Source: Chitinophaga solisilvae | Lineage (GTDB): Bacteria; Bacteroidota; Bacteroidia; Chitinophagales; Chitinophagaceae | DNA length: 64,000 nt | Reading direction: 5' to 3' | Assembly (NCBI RefSeq): GCF_009928525.1 | Contig: NZ_JAABOK010000003.1 | Span: forward strand, 62,001-126,000 | Part shown: positions 24,182 through 32,573 of the stretch, in pieces | How the letters are laid out: each line of letters begins with the position of its first letter | Position numbering within the stretch: the stretch's first letter is position 1 | The notes under the pieces: generated by a model | Told to the model about the DNA's origin: nothing | The model's database searches: none | What the model saw: only the letters and a program-made list of their open reading frames with translations | Made by a program: the position numbers and the translations under genes

Positions 24182-24604
24182 TTACACAAAATATCTTTTT
24201 AAACACTCGTCTTCCTTCTTCCGCATTAACTCATTCTCTGTTTTACTTTTATCCTTATATCCGCATAAATGCAACGCCCCATGAAAAATGACCCGGTGCA
24301 ATTCCTGATTTACTGATACCTGGAATTTTTCAGCATTTTCCAACACTCTGTCAATGCTGATATATATTTCCCCTTCCGTAATGGCCGGATCTTCTCCCAT
24401 TTCAAAAGTTACAATGTCCGTATAGGTATCGTGCTGCAGGAACTGTTTATTTATTTCCAGCAAATACGCATCCGAACAAAAAATGTAATGCAGACTTTCA
24501 AGCCCCTGCCCTTCCCGTTCAAACAGGTTCGTTAAAAAAGTTTTTAACTTCCTTCTTTCCTTTAAGCTCACTTTTACTTCGTGTGCCGTAAACTGAATCG
24601 CCAT
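24182..24604 (-). CDS. ybeY: Endoribonuclease YbeY, 16S rRNA maturation factor
   Basis: A metal-dependent RNase for 16S rRNA 3'-end maturation and ribosome quality control. The 140 residues include the TDIVTF strand and GEIYIS, and the metal site HGALHLCGYKDKS near the C terminus. The first two histidines of the H-x3-H-x5-H signature are present, but the third position is Asp instead of His (GYKD in place of GYDH). I believe this variant occurs in other Bacteroidota homologues, but could not check. A parS site abuts its stop codon and a terminator with parS in its stem lies just downstream. Confidence 0.92.
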   Translation of the reverse strand: MAIQFTAHEVKVSLKERRKLKTFLTNLFEREGQGLESLHYIFCSDAYLLEINKQFLQHDTYTDIVTFEMGEDPAITEGEIYISIDRVLENAEKFQVSVNQELHRVIFHGALHLCGYKDKSKTENELMRKKEDECLKRYFV

Positions 24605-24670
24605 TTTATGATGAAATTATTAAGTGCTTGTAAAAGTAAAGTGAAATTTCGGAATGGATACAGGTTTCTT

Positions 24671-24701
24671 TTTGCATATTCCCCCTGCACACCTACCTTT
24701 G
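24671..24701 (+). promoter_or_regulatory. Promoter of feoA
   Basis: TTTG at 24671-24674 and TACCTTTG at 24694-24701 are separated by 19 nt, the textbook Bacteroidota -33/-7 arrangement. The leader to the feoA ATG would be about 60 nt. Confidence 0.75.
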
Positions 24702-24765
24702 TCTTATTCGTTGGAGCTATTCCAAGTGTGCGGAAACAAAGTTTAAACAGATTAATTCGCAGATA

Positions 24766-25002
24766 ATGAAAAAAGGCATGATGAAATTATCCTCCCTGGC
24801 CACAGGTAAAAGTGCGATAATTATAGAATTCGAAAAAGACGATCTTCACATTAAACTGATGGAAATGGGATGTGTACCTGGCGAAACAGTGAAAATTGAA
24901 AAAATTGCTCCTCTCGGAGATCCGATTTCAATCATGGTTGCAGGCTATAACCTGTCCTTGAGAAAAACTGAAGCAGATCATATTTGGGTAGAGGAAATAT
25001 AG
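24766..25002 (+). CDS. feoA: FeoA-domain protein
   Basis: A 78-residue SH3-like FeoA protein. FeoA binds the FeoB ferrous iron transporter and modulates it. The family pattern is clear: LSSLATGKSAIIIEFE, then LMEMGCVPGETVKIEKIAPLGDPI, and a C-terminal GYNLSLRKTEADHIWV. Met5/Met6 are alternative starts. No feoB follows: the 1.7 kb downstream is non-coding, and no other iron transport gene is adjacent. It therefore either works with a distant FeoB or is a stand-alone FeoA. It has its own well-formed promoter. Confidence 0.9.
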   Translation: MKKGMMKLSSLATGKSAIIIEFEKDDLHIKLMEMGCVPGETVKIEKIAPLGDPISIMVAGYNLSLRKTEADHIWVEEI

Positions 25003-25310
25003 TTTCCTCTACTTTTATCTCCTCTTTGTTAACCTTCCCTCCCTTTCCTTTCCACACTCACATTTAAAAAACAAGAAAATCAAAAAAAAATTTTTGATTT
25101 TTCACTCATTCCTGGATTTTCCACCAATTCTCCGTTCAAAAAAAAATTTTGTTGAAAAAGCGCAGAAAAAAATTTTTTTTTACTTTTTGAGGGGATGATT
25201 TCCACAATTTTCAACCTTATTTCTTGATTTTTTACTGAGAAATCAATTTTTTGTTGAAAAATACTGTTTCAAAAAAAATTTCTCTGCACTTTTCAAACTT
25301 ACGATTCGTT

Positions 25311-25319
25311 TTTTCCACA
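25311..25319 (+). promoter_or_regulatory. DnaA-box-like site (one mismatch)
   Basis: TTTTCCACA, one change from TTATCCACA. Its complement recurs at 28122-28130 and 28348-28356. Confidence 0.45.
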
Positions 25320-25372
25320 TTCTTTCATCTCAACACTCGATTTTTCAAAAAAAAATTGATTTTTTCAAGCAT

Positions 25373-25381
25373 TTATACACA
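25373..25381 (+). promoter_or_regulatory. DnaA-box-like site (one mismatch)
   Basis: TTATACACA, one change from TTATCCACA. Confidence 0.45.
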
Positions 25382-25443
25382 TTTTCAGATTTTTCTTGCT
25401 GATTTTTGGCCTGAGGCTTGATTTTTTCAGAAAAAAGAATGCT

Positions 25444-25452
25444 TTATCCACA
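25444..25452 (+). promoter_or_regulatory. DnaA box (perfect)
   Basis: TTATCCACA, the strong consensus box. Confidence 0.7.
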
Positions 25453-25513
25453 AAAGGGCCGAAGATTTACTGATTTTCTATTTAAAAAAATTTTTTAGCC
25501 AAATCAGTCTTCC

Positions 25514-25522
25514 TTATCCACA
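25514..25522 (+). promoter_or_regulatory. DnaA box (perfect)
   Basis: TTATCCACA, 70 bp after the previous box and in the same orientation. Confidence 0.7.
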
Positions 25523-25543
25523 TTTCCAGATTACAAACAAGCC

Positions 25544-25552
25544 TTCTCCACA
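25544..25552 (+). promoter_or_regulatory. DnaA-box-like site (one mismatch)
   Basis: TTCTCCACA, one change from TTATCCACA and 30 bp after the previous box. Confidence 0.45.
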
Positions 25553-25593
25553 TAAATCACCCAGTTTCTCTCCGGCCTCACAAGAAATATGCA

Positions 25594-26604
25594 ATTCTCA
25601 GCGTAATAAGTATCCAATGAGAATCACATAGAATAAAAAAAAAGACACATATCCGTTTGAGGAATTTATATGCAATTCTCAGCGGCTTGCTATGCCGCTG
25701 AGAATTTCGCCAAATCAGAATATCAGCCCGACTTTATAAATCAGAAAAAATAAGCCATTCTCAGCGCACTAGTAATGCGCTGAGAATCCTGCCTCATACT
25801 CCTTTAGCGGATTCACAGTGAAAGTGAAAATTTTACGCTATTCTCAGCGCACTACCAGCCGCCTGAGAATGTATCCCATTTCTGCTATCCATCATTTATA
25901 AAGTTTTCGGAGAAATATGCGATTCTCAGCACACTGGGAAGGCCCTGACAATTGAATCAATATTGAAAGTCCGGGGATACCCCGATACACGTGCAAATCT
26001 CAGCTCACTATGAGCCTGCTGAGAATTAAATGAAAAATAAAACCTTGGGGTAACCCCACGAAAATTGTACATATTCAATTCTCAGAGCACTCAAAAAAAT
26101 CACTAAGGTGAGCCCTTATAACCCGCCTGTGCCCGGCAAAATGACTTCACTGACAGCAACCCGCAAAGAAAATACCTGCTGATAAATGGGATATAACGTC
26201 GATATGTGAAAAAGTCTGTAAAAAATGAATGCCGTGAGAATCGAACGGAAATTGAACTCCTGGGGTTATGGCATATTCAAAAAAAATATTGAAATCTCAG
26301 CGGCTTCAAAAAAAAGCTGCTTATATCCTCATAATTTAAAATTTCACGATGCTCACGGTAACCTTTGCAAATACAGTAATTACAAGCCTTTCATAGTGCT
26401 GTGAGAATCCGATAAAAAAAAATTTTACGCCGTAACCACAGGAGCAAAAAAAATTTTCAATTCTCAGCGCACTCAAAAATCATTTTTAGTCGGTTATTAA
26501 CAACATAAAAACACTGGGAAAAATGTGAGCGTAGTTTATCCGGTAAGAAGGAAGGTCTGTAAGCAAAAAATCGATTCTCAGACCACTCATAACGCGCTGA
26601 GAAT
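25594..26604. repeat. Array of ten ATTCTCAG...CTGAGAAT palindromes with constant ~51-nt gaps
   Basis: Seven 31-nt units of the form ATTCTCAG-N15-CTGAGAAT (some arms imperfect) lie at 25594-25624, 25675-25705, 25757-25787, 25840-25870, 25922-25952, 25996-26026 and 26574-26604. Three more have the same arms with an enlarged middle: left arms at 26078, 26293 and 26460; right arms at 26235-26241, 26402-26408 and a decayed one near 26515. The gaps between units are 50, 51, 52, 51, 43, 51, 51, 51 and about 52 nt, with different sequence in each. Units 2 and 3 keep 12-bp arms through paired changes (GCGGC/GCCGC against GCGCA/TGCGC). The left half often continues as GCGCACT, giving all units one orientation. 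No protein-coding frame runs through it. Confidence 0.85.
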
Positions 26605-26628
26605 TAAACAATTCGAGTATAAACAGGG

Positions 26629-26659
26629 AGGCCCTGAGGATATGGCATCCTCAGGGCCT
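26629..26659 (-). terminator. Hairpin downstream of nadA
   Basis: A perfect 13-bp stem (26629-26641 with 26647-26659, core GGCCCTGAGGAT) has a 5-nt loop, 70 bp past the nadA stop codon on the minus strand. It separates nadA from the palindrome array. The minus-strand tail lacks a strong T run. Confidence 0.6.
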
Positions 26660-26728
26660 TTAAGGTGGTGAATAATTTTAATTATATAAAATTATTATTC
26701 AAATAAAATTGTAAATCAGTAAGTTATA

Positions 26729-27736
26729 TTAAAGCCCAGCATGCGCACTAATTTCAAGCATGCGCTCAATCGGCTTTTTAGCGGCTATCCGCAGACTTTC
26801 TTCCATCGTAATTTCCGGCTGTTCGTATTCCATACACAGATAAAGCTTTTCCAGCGTATTCAGTTTCATGTGCGGACAGTCGTTACACGCACATGCATTA
26901 TTGGGCGGTGCGGGAATAAAAGTTTTTGCGGGATTGTCTTTCTGCATCTGGTGCAGGATACCAGTTTCGGTTACTACAATAAATTCCTGTGCGTCATCTT
27001 TGGTGCTGAACTTTAACAAGGCAGTGGTGGAACCAATAAAATCCGCAATAGCGAGCACCGCCGGTTCACATTCCGGATGTGCAATCACCTTCGCCTTCGG
27101 ATGACGCATTTTTAGCCTGGTGATCTTCTCCAGAGAGAAAATTTCGTGTACCATGCATGCTCCGTTCCACAAAACCATGTCTCTACCCGTTTTTTTGATC
27201 AAATAAGCCCCTAAATTCCGGTCGGGGGCAAAAATGATCGGCTGATCCTTGGGAACGCTTTCGATGATTTTCTCTGCGTTTGAGGAGGTACAGATGATAT
27301 CGCTGAGCGCCTTGATACCCGCAGAACAGTTAATGTAGGAAATAACGATGTGGTCAGGATACTTATCCCGGAACTTTTTGAACAGTTCCGGCGGTGCACT
27401 GTCAGCCAGCGAACACCCTGCTTTCAGATCCGGCAGCAGCACTTTTTTCTGCGGGCTCAGAATTTTTGCGGTTTCCGCCATAAAATGCACGCCGGCGAAA
27501 ACGATAATATCCGCATCCGTTTTTGCCGCCTGCTGGCTAAGCCCCAGACTGTCTCCGATATAGTCCGCCACATCCTGGATATCCGGCTCCTGGTAATAGT
27601 GTGCGAGAACAATGGCGTTTTTCTCTTTTTTCAGATTTTCTATCGCTGCAAATAAATCCAAAGCCGGATCAACCGATATATCCAAAAATCCGTTGTGTTG
27701 CAAATTTTTTTTCGCGACAGCGATTTCCGTAGTCAT
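26729..27736 (-). CDS. nadA: Quinolinate synthase
   Basis: Condenses iminoaspartate with dihydroxyacetone phosphate to quinolinate in de novo NAD synthesis; a 4Fe-4S enzyme. The 335 residues show the family motifs [40 protein letters not shown] and [10 protein letters not shown], and the cluster-ligand cysteines in [12 protein letters not shown] and [10 protein letters not shown]. No nadB or nadC is adjacent. Its leader carries a TACATTTG box. It lies between the palindrome array and a second gene-free region, i.e. inside the presumed origin domain. Confidence 0.96.
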   Translation of the reverse strand: MTTEIAVAKKNLQHNGFLDISVDPALDLFAAIENLKKEKNAIVLAHYYQEPDIQDVADYIGDSLGLSQQAAKTDADIIVFAGVHFMAETAKILSPQKKVLLPDLKAGCSLADSAPPELFKKFRDKYPDHIVISYINCSAGIKALSDIICTSSNAEKIIESVPKDQPIIFAPDRNLGAYLIKKTGRDMVLWNGACMVHEIFSLEKITRLKMRHPKAKVIAHPECEPAVLAIADFIGSTTALLKFSTKDDAQEFIVVTETGILHQMQKDNPAKTFIPAPPNNACACNDCPHMKLNTLEKLYLCMEYEQPEITMEESLRIAAKKPIERMLEISAHAGL

Positions 27737-27824
27737 AGCTATATACTTATTTAAATATTTAAAAAGAAAAGCCCACTACTATTAGGGCTGTGAATATGTG
27801 GAAATTAATTTTCCAGCGCTGATA

Positions 27825-27832
27825 CAAATGTA
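27825..27832 (-). promoter_or_regulatory. Putative -7 promoter box of nadA
   Basis: Minus-strand TACATTTG (TAnnTTTG), about 88 nt before the nadA ATG. No clear -33 element. Confidence 0.4.
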
Positions 27833-28440
27833 GTTGTTATTCCTTTTTTATACGCTTTCCACATCTAATTAACATGCTCTTTCCGCGCCAATACTGGCTT
27901 TTTACTATTTCATCCACATACGTGGATATCGTAGTGAGTGAAAATCTTTTTCACCCTTCCTATATTAGGAAATTGTTAAAAGAACATGTTAACAACCCGG
28001 TTTTGTGGATTAGAAATTTTAAGGTGAACTTTAACGACAATAACAAAATTAGTTTTACCTCCTCCCTAAGGCATGTTTTCCCACCTTATTTTCACTTTTA
28101 CAGGGGTTTTTACACATCAATTGTGGAAAAAAAGCGCGCGGAGGTCTGTCAAGGTCAAAATGAGGGTGCACCGAAAATAGCAGCTTTTTATTCACAATTT
28201 CATGTGAATAGAGAAAAACAGCTTTTTCACATTTGTGTATAAACTACAAATAATAATTATTTTATATTTTCGGGAGAACAGCAGCAATAACGGGCGTTTG
28301 AAAACCCTAAAGCATTGAAAAAAGGGGATGCGTGAAATATTGTCTTCTGTGGAAAACCTGTGAATGACAGGTGAACCACGAAAGTGTTAGTAACAGCTGA
28401 AACCCTTTACTGTACTAGGTTTCAGGGTAAAAAATACTCT

Positions 28441-28472
28441 TTTGCAGTTACAGTTATTTTATTCTATTTTTG
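28441..28472 (+). promoter_or_regulatory. Promoter of the ppiD-like gene
   Basis: TTTG at 28441-28444 and TATTTTTG at 28465-28472 with 20 nt between them; leader of about 25 nt to the ATG. Confidence 0.65.
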
Positions 28473-28502
28473 CTATCCTTAAAAATGTAGACTATATAAT
28501 AT

Positions 28503-30596
28503 ATGTCAGTAATTCAGAAAATCAGGGACAAATACGCCGTTGTGATCGTAGTAGTGATTTGCCTGGCTATTGTTAGTTTCCTGTTACAGGATGCCTTTTT
28601 TGGCAAAAGTTCTCTTGCCCGGCGCTCAACCAGTGTGGGTAAAGTAAATGGAGAAGAGCTGGATATCACAGATTACCAGCGCCGTATTCAGGATGCCGAA
28701 GCAGGCGCCCGTCAGCAAATGCCGAATGGCAATATTGACGAACAAACACGTCAGTATATCCGCGAGCAGGTTTGGAACCAGTTTCTGAGTGAACAAATCT
28801 TACAGGGACAGTATAAAAAACTGGGTATTGCTGTAACAGAAGCAGAAATTGTTGATCAGATCAGAGGTAAAAACCCGAATCCGATCGTAGTACAGCAGTT
28901 TACCCGCGATGGTCAGTTTGACCGTGCAGCCCTGCAGCAGACTATTGCACAGGCCAGCTCCAACCCCCAGATCCGTCAGGCGCTGGAACAGCTGGAAAGC
29001 TACATTGGTAAAACCCAGGAGCAGGTAAAATATACTACCCTGATTAAACAAGGTATATATTATCCTAAATGGCTGGCAAAACAACAGCAGGAAGATAACA
29101 GCAAAACTGCTACCATCTCTTATGTAAGCGTTCCCTACGCTTCTATTGCCGACTCCACTATTAAGGTAACAGATGCTGAATTGAACCGCTTCATTGCCGA
29201 TCATAAGCAACTGTTTAAAGTAGAAGAATCCCGCAAGGTGGAATATATCTCTTTTGATGCTGTTCCTTCTGCGCAGGACTCCGCTGCTGCCATCCAGCAA
29301 ATCCTGGCTCTTAAATCCGAGCTGGATACCACCCATGATGTTGCCGGCTTTATTAACCGTAACTCCGACATCAAATTCTATGATGGTTATTTCTCCAAGA
29401 ATGCTGCACAGATGCCACAGAAGGATTCTATTGTGAATATGCCTGTGGGTGGAGTATTCGGGCCATATTATGATAACAACCTCATCGTGTTTGCGAAAAT
29501 GGTTGATCGTAAAACAATGCCGGACAGCGTTAAGGTGCGTCACATCCTCGTTGCTTCCGGTGCGCAGGGCGGTTTGCCTGATTCTGCCGCTAAAAAACGT
29601 GCTGACAGCATTGAAGTAGCGGTGAGAAATGGCGCTGACTTTAAAGCCCTGGTTGAAAAGTATACAGATGATGCCGGCAGTAAAGCTACCGGTGGTGAAT
29701 ATGAAATCACTCCTTCTTCTTCCTTTGTTCCTGAATTTAAAGATTTTGCCTTTGAAGGTTCAAAAGGACAGATCAAAACTGTTAAAACACAATTTGGTTA
29801 CCATGTAATGGAAATCATGGAGCAGAAAAACATTGGCCCTGCTGTAAAAGTGGCTTACCTCGGTAAATCAGTGGAAGCGAGCAAGGAAACCAATAACAAC
29901 GCTTACGGCGCTGCCAGCGATTTCGCCAGCAAGAGCCGTACTGCTGCTGCCTTTGAAAAAAATATCCAGCAGGGTAAACTGAACAAGAAAATTGCTGACA
30001 ATGTACGTCCTATGGACTTCGTTATTCCTGGTATAGGCCAGTCCCGCGACCTGGTTCGTTGGGCTTACGATGCGAAAAAAGGCGATGTGAGCAATGTGTT
30101 TACTTTCGATGATAAATATGTAGTAGCTGTTTTAACCAGCGTTCGCGCTGAGGGTACTGCTCCGCTGGATGATGTTCGTCCGCAGGTAGAAGCTGAAGTT
30201 AAAAAGCATAAGAAAGCAGAACAGATCATGGCCAAACTGCAAACGCCGGCCAGCCTGGATGCCGCAGCAAAAGCTACCAACCAGCCTGTGTTGAAAGCAG
30301 AAGGTGTTAGCTTCGGTACTCCTTTCATCGCTTCCCTGGGCTTTGAGCCACGTGTAGCTGGTGCTGCTTTCAATAAAGCATGGGGTACAGCAAAAGTTTC
30401 TGCTCCGATCGAAGGAACCGGTGGTGTTTATGTTATCAAAACTGACAGCTACGAGCCTTCTGCTCAGCCTGCTCAGGACATTGCAGCACAACAGGCTACT
30501 TACGAACAGGGTATCAAATCCATGCTGGACCAGCAACTGTTTGAAGTGCTGAAAAAGAAGAGCAGCGTGAAAGATAGCCGCGGTAAATTCTTCTAA
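28503..30596 (+). CDS. PpiD-like membrane-anchored peptidyl-prolyl isomerase/chaperone
   Basis: A 697-residue periplasmic folding factor anchored in the inner membrane. A short cytosolic start (MSVIQKIRDK) precedes a membrane helix at about 11-29. A SurA_N-type chaperone region follows (VGKVNGEELDITDYQRRI onward), then a long helical part. The parvulin domain at about 340-445 shows VRHILV, the segment DFKALVEKYTDD, GGEYE and the C-terminal FGYHVMEIM. A region around 500-680 may be a second, degenerate parvulin-like or chaperone segment. PpiD assists outer-membrane and secreted proteins at the Sec exit. It is monocistronic, with its own promoter and strong terminator. Confidence 0.9.
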   Translation: MSVIQKIRDKYAVVIVVVICLAIVSFLLQDAFFGKSSLARRSTSVGKVNGEELDITDYQRRIQDAEAGARQQMPNGNIDEQTRQYIREQVWNQFLSEQILQGQYKKLGIAVTEAEIVDQIRGKNPNPIVVQQFTRDGQFDRAALQQTIAQASSNPQIRQALEQLESYIGKTQEQVKYTTLIKQGIYYPKWLAKQQQEDNSKTATISYVSVPYASIADSTIKVTDAELNRFIADHKQLFKVEESRKVEYISFDAVPSAQDSAAAIQQILALKSELDTTHDVAGFINRNSDIKFYDGYFSKNAAQMPQKDSIVNMPVGGVFGPYYDNNLIVFAKMVDRKTMPDSVKVRHILVASGAQGGLPDSAAKKRADSIEVAVRNGADFKALVEKYTDDAGSKATGGEYEITPSSSFVPEFKDFAFEGSKGQIKTVKTQFGYHVMEIMEQKNIGPAVKVAYLGKSVEASKETNNNAYGAASDFASKSRTAAAFEKNIQQGKLNKKIADNVRPMDFVIPGIGQSRDLVRWAYDAKKGDVSNVFTFDDKYVVAVLTSVRAEGTAPLDDVRPQVEAEVKKHKKAEQIMAKLQTPASLDAAAKATNQPVLKAEGVSFGTPFIASLGFEPRVAGAAFNKAWGTAKVSAPIEGTGGVYVIKTDSYEPSAQPAQDIAAQQATYEQGIKSMLDQQLFEVLKKKSSVKDSRGKFF

Positions 30597-30621
30597 ACAA
30601 ATACATTTTTACTGACATAAG

Positions 30622-30658
30622 GCAAAGAGGGACGCTTACAGGCGTCCCTCTTTGCGTT
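30622..30658 (+). terminator. Rho-independent terminator of the ppiD-like gene
   Basis: A 14-bp perfect stem (30622-30635 with 30642-30655, core AGAGGGACGC) with a 6-nt loop. Confidence 0.85.
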
Positions 30659-30693
30659 TATAGTCCCCGCATTATTCCTGACATCATTATTCG

Positions 30694-30701
30694 TAAATTT
30701 G
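30694..30701 (+). promoter_or_regulatory. Putative -7 promoter box of the DUF2480 gene
   Basis: TAAATTTG (TAnnTTTG), 20 nt before the ATG at 30722. Confidence 0.5.
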
Positions 30702-30721
30702 CAGGAATAAACCAGGATACA

Positions 30722-31228
30722 ATGGACGAAATCATAAATAAAGTAGCGCAAAGTGGTTTGGAAACCATCGATTTAGAGAATTTTTATCCCCAGGGAGAAA
30801 TAGTAGAATTTGACCTGAAGGAACATCTCTTTATGGGTATGATCCTGAAAGAAAAGGATTTCCGTACAGCCATGCAGTCGCATGACTGGGAGCAGTACCG
30901 TGGAAAGAATGTGGGATTGGTGTGTACGGCAGATGCGATTGTGCCGTTATGGGCTTACATGCTGATTACAACCTACCTGGAACCGGTGGCAGCCTATGTT
31001 GCTTTCGGAGACACCGATTTTATATATAGAACACTATATCTGAAGAATCTATCTCAGATAGATGTGAATTCGCTCGTTGATAAAAGAATAGTTATCAAGG
31101 GATGTGGGGATAAACGTGTGGGTGAAGTGGCTTATACAGAAATAACCCGCCTGCTGCGCCCGGTGGTGAAAAGTATTATGTACGGCGAGCCATGCTCTAC
31201 AGTACCGGTATATAAGAAGAAAAGCTAA
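30722..31228 (+). CDS. DUF2480 family protein
   Basis: A 168-residue cytosolic protein of a family that, to my knowledge, is mainly found in Bacteroidota. Recognisable segments are LETIDLENFYPQGEIVEFDLKEHLFMGMILKEKDFR, the central KNVGLVCTADAIVPLWAYML, and the C-terminal RIVIKGCGDKRVGEVAYTEI with LRPVVKSIMYGEPCSTVPVYKK. The two conserved cysteines (KGCGD and EPCSTVP) suggest a metal or cluster site, but its role is unknown. It overlaps the convergent corA gene by 4 bp. Confidence 0.85.
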   Translation: MDEIINKVAQSGLETIDLENFYPQGEIVEFDLKEHLFMGMILKEKDFRTAMQSHDWEQYRGKNVGLVCTADAIVPLWAYMLITTYLEPVAAYVAFGDTDFIYRTLYLKNLSQIDVNSLVDKRIVIKGCGDKRVGEVAYTEITRLLRPVVKSIMYGEPCSTVPVYKKKS

Positions 31229-32337
31229 AACCATCCCCGCTTCCGGAAGATGAGTATCATGATTATAAGCAGGATACCCATTCCGCCCAGCGTATAGAAA
31301 TACCCGTTTTTAGCAGTCAGTTCCGGCATATTATGAAAGTTCATGCCGTAGATACCGGCAATTAGTGTCAGTGGCGCCATGAGCGTAGTTACCACTGCCA
31401 GTACCTTCATGATCTCATTCATCTTGAGATTCAGCTGTGTGTGGTACATTTCCTGCACGTTAAGGATCATATCCCGGTAGTTGTCCGCCAGGTCGTTACA
31501 CTGAATGATGTGGTCATACACATCTTTATAATACTTGGTGACTTTATCTTCCAGCAGATCGCTCTCGCTTTTCAGGAACCCGTTCATCAGTTCCCGCACA
31601 GGAGAGATAGCACGTTTATACAGGAAGACCTGTCTGCGCAGGAAGTTAATACGCGCCAGAGTTCTTGTATTGGGATAATGCTGTACGGCATCTTCCATTA
31701 ATTCAATTCTTTCTCCCAGTTTATCCAGCACTACGAAATAGCTGTCAACAATTACATCCAGCAGGGAGTAACACAGGAAATCCATACTGCCGTTGCGGAT
31801 ACGGGAGCCTGGTAACATAAGTTTGTCCCTGATCGGATCAAATACATCTCTGGTAGGGTCTTCCTGGAAAGAGATAACGAAGTTTGCACCAACAACAATG
31901 CTGACCTGCTCCTGGTCTATAGTGGAAGCATCACTGTTGAAATAAAGCATGGGCAGCAGGCAGAACAGCCTTTCTCCTATCTCATCCATTTTGGCGCGTT
32001 GTCCAAGACTCAGAATATCTTCTTCAATGAGGGGGTGAATAGCAAAATGTTCACAGACAGCGTGTACATCTTCCTTGCGCAGACCGTCAATGTTGATCCA
32101 GCTTTTGTGAGAAGATTCCAGGTAAGGAAATACATCGCTGAGAGACTGCAGCACTTTTTCCGTACAGGCGTTACTGTTATAGTCGAAAACAGTGATTTTG
32201 CTGGCTTGCGCCGGTTCCCGGGAAGCTACTCCCGTAACCGGGTTGAAGTTCATGATCCGTTGTTTCTTTACTTTGAAAGGGTTCAAAGCATCCAGTACAT
32301 TGGGTATCGGCAGTATTTTATTAACAGTTTTGCGCAT
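31225..32337 (-). CDS. corA: CorA-family magnesium/cobalt transporter
   Basis: A pentameric inner-membrane channel for Mg2+ (or Co2+/Ni2+). The 370 residues comprise a large N-terminal cytosolic domain (about 1-305), a long helix with EYIEDAVQHYPN-like content and FLRRQVFLYKRAISPVRE, and two C-terminal membrane helices. The selectivity motif YGMNF follows the first helix (GIYGMNFHNMPEL), and the second helix ends in a basic tail. The length fits the CorA group. It overlaps the DUF2480 gene at its 3' end by 4 bp and has a 334-bp gene-free region upstream. Confidence 0.95.
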   Translation of the reverse strand: MRKTVNKILPIPNVLDALNPFKVKKQRIMNFNPVTGVASREPAQASKITVFDYNSNACTEKVLQSLSDVFPYLESSHKSWINIDGLRKEDVHAVCEHFAIHPLIEEDILSLGQRAKMDEIGERLFCLLPMLYFNSDASTIDQEQVSIVVGANFVISFQEDPTRDVFDPIRDKLMLPGSRIRNGSMDFLCYSLLDVIVDSYFVVLDKLGERIELMEDAVQHYPNTRTLARINFLRRQVFLYKRAISPVRELMNGFLKSESDLLEDKVTKYYKDVYDHIIQCNDLADNYRDMILNVQEMYHTQLNLKMNEIMKVLAVVTTLMAPLTLIAGIYGMNFHNMPELTAKNGYFYTLGGMGILLIIMILIFRKRGWF

Positions 32338-32410
32338 AATCAGGAGTGCTGAGCCAAAGATTTCCAGACCGAATTTAATTCAAAATCGGCATCGGGAAGC
32401 GGAGAATAAA

Positions 32411-32440
32411 TACGCTACTTAAGTCCTATGGGGTATATAG
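32411..32440 (+). repeat. 30-bp direct repeat, copy 1
   Basis: Starts TACGCTACTTAAGTCC and ends GGGGTATATAG; differs from copy 2 (32574-32603) at one base. The repeats are 163 bp apart in the 334-bp gap between corA and the DUF3472 gene. The gap otherwise shows no gene. Confidence 0.8.
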
Positions 32441-32573
32441 GGATTTGGATAGCTCCCAGATTATCTCTTTTTGTGGATAACGAGGTATAATAGCTGAAAA
32501 AGAACAGTGGCGGGCCGTATCAGCTGAAAAGCAGGCCGGTAGCACAAAGAGCCGCAAAGTGTCTGAAAATATA

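Larger units (their letters stand above)
25003..25593. other. Candidate origin of replication: A/T-rich unwinding region with DnaA boxes
   Basis: A gene-free stretch made largely of A and T runs with many repeats of the words GATTTTT, TTTTTTC and TTGTTGAAAAA, as expected of a DNA unwinding element. At its right side are two perfect TTATCCACA boxes and three near matches, all on the plus strand, three of the steps being 62-71 bp. It lies within 5 kb of five parS sites and mnmG. The identification as oriC is inferred; dnaA is not in the window. Confidence 0.65.
27737..28502. other. Gene-free region with DnaA-box-like sites
   Basis: 766 bp between nadA and the ppiD-like gene. It is A/T-rich and contains TGTGGATTA at 28004-28012 and TGTGGAAAA at 28122-28130 and 28348-28356, reverse-strand near matches to the DnaA box, plus other TTTCCACA/TGTGGAAA words. 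A 122-codon frame at 27874-28242 lacks any family feature and I regard it as chance. Promoters for nadA and the ppiD-like gene lie at the two ends. Confidence 0.5.

Noticed and set aside
24702-24765. Riboswitch or Fur-type operator before feoA
   Set aside because: The leader is short and shows no conserved riboswitch fold or clear Fur box by eye.
25594-26604. CRISPR array
   Set aside because: The units are degenerate palindromes with differing centres, three are interrupted, the gaps are about 51 nt, and there are no cas genes. CRISPR repeats are near-identical.
27874-28242. 122-codon open frame between nadA and the ppiD-like gene
   Set aside because: No recognisable family, unusual composition, and it lies in an A/T-rich region full of DnaA-box-like words. 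Treated as chance.
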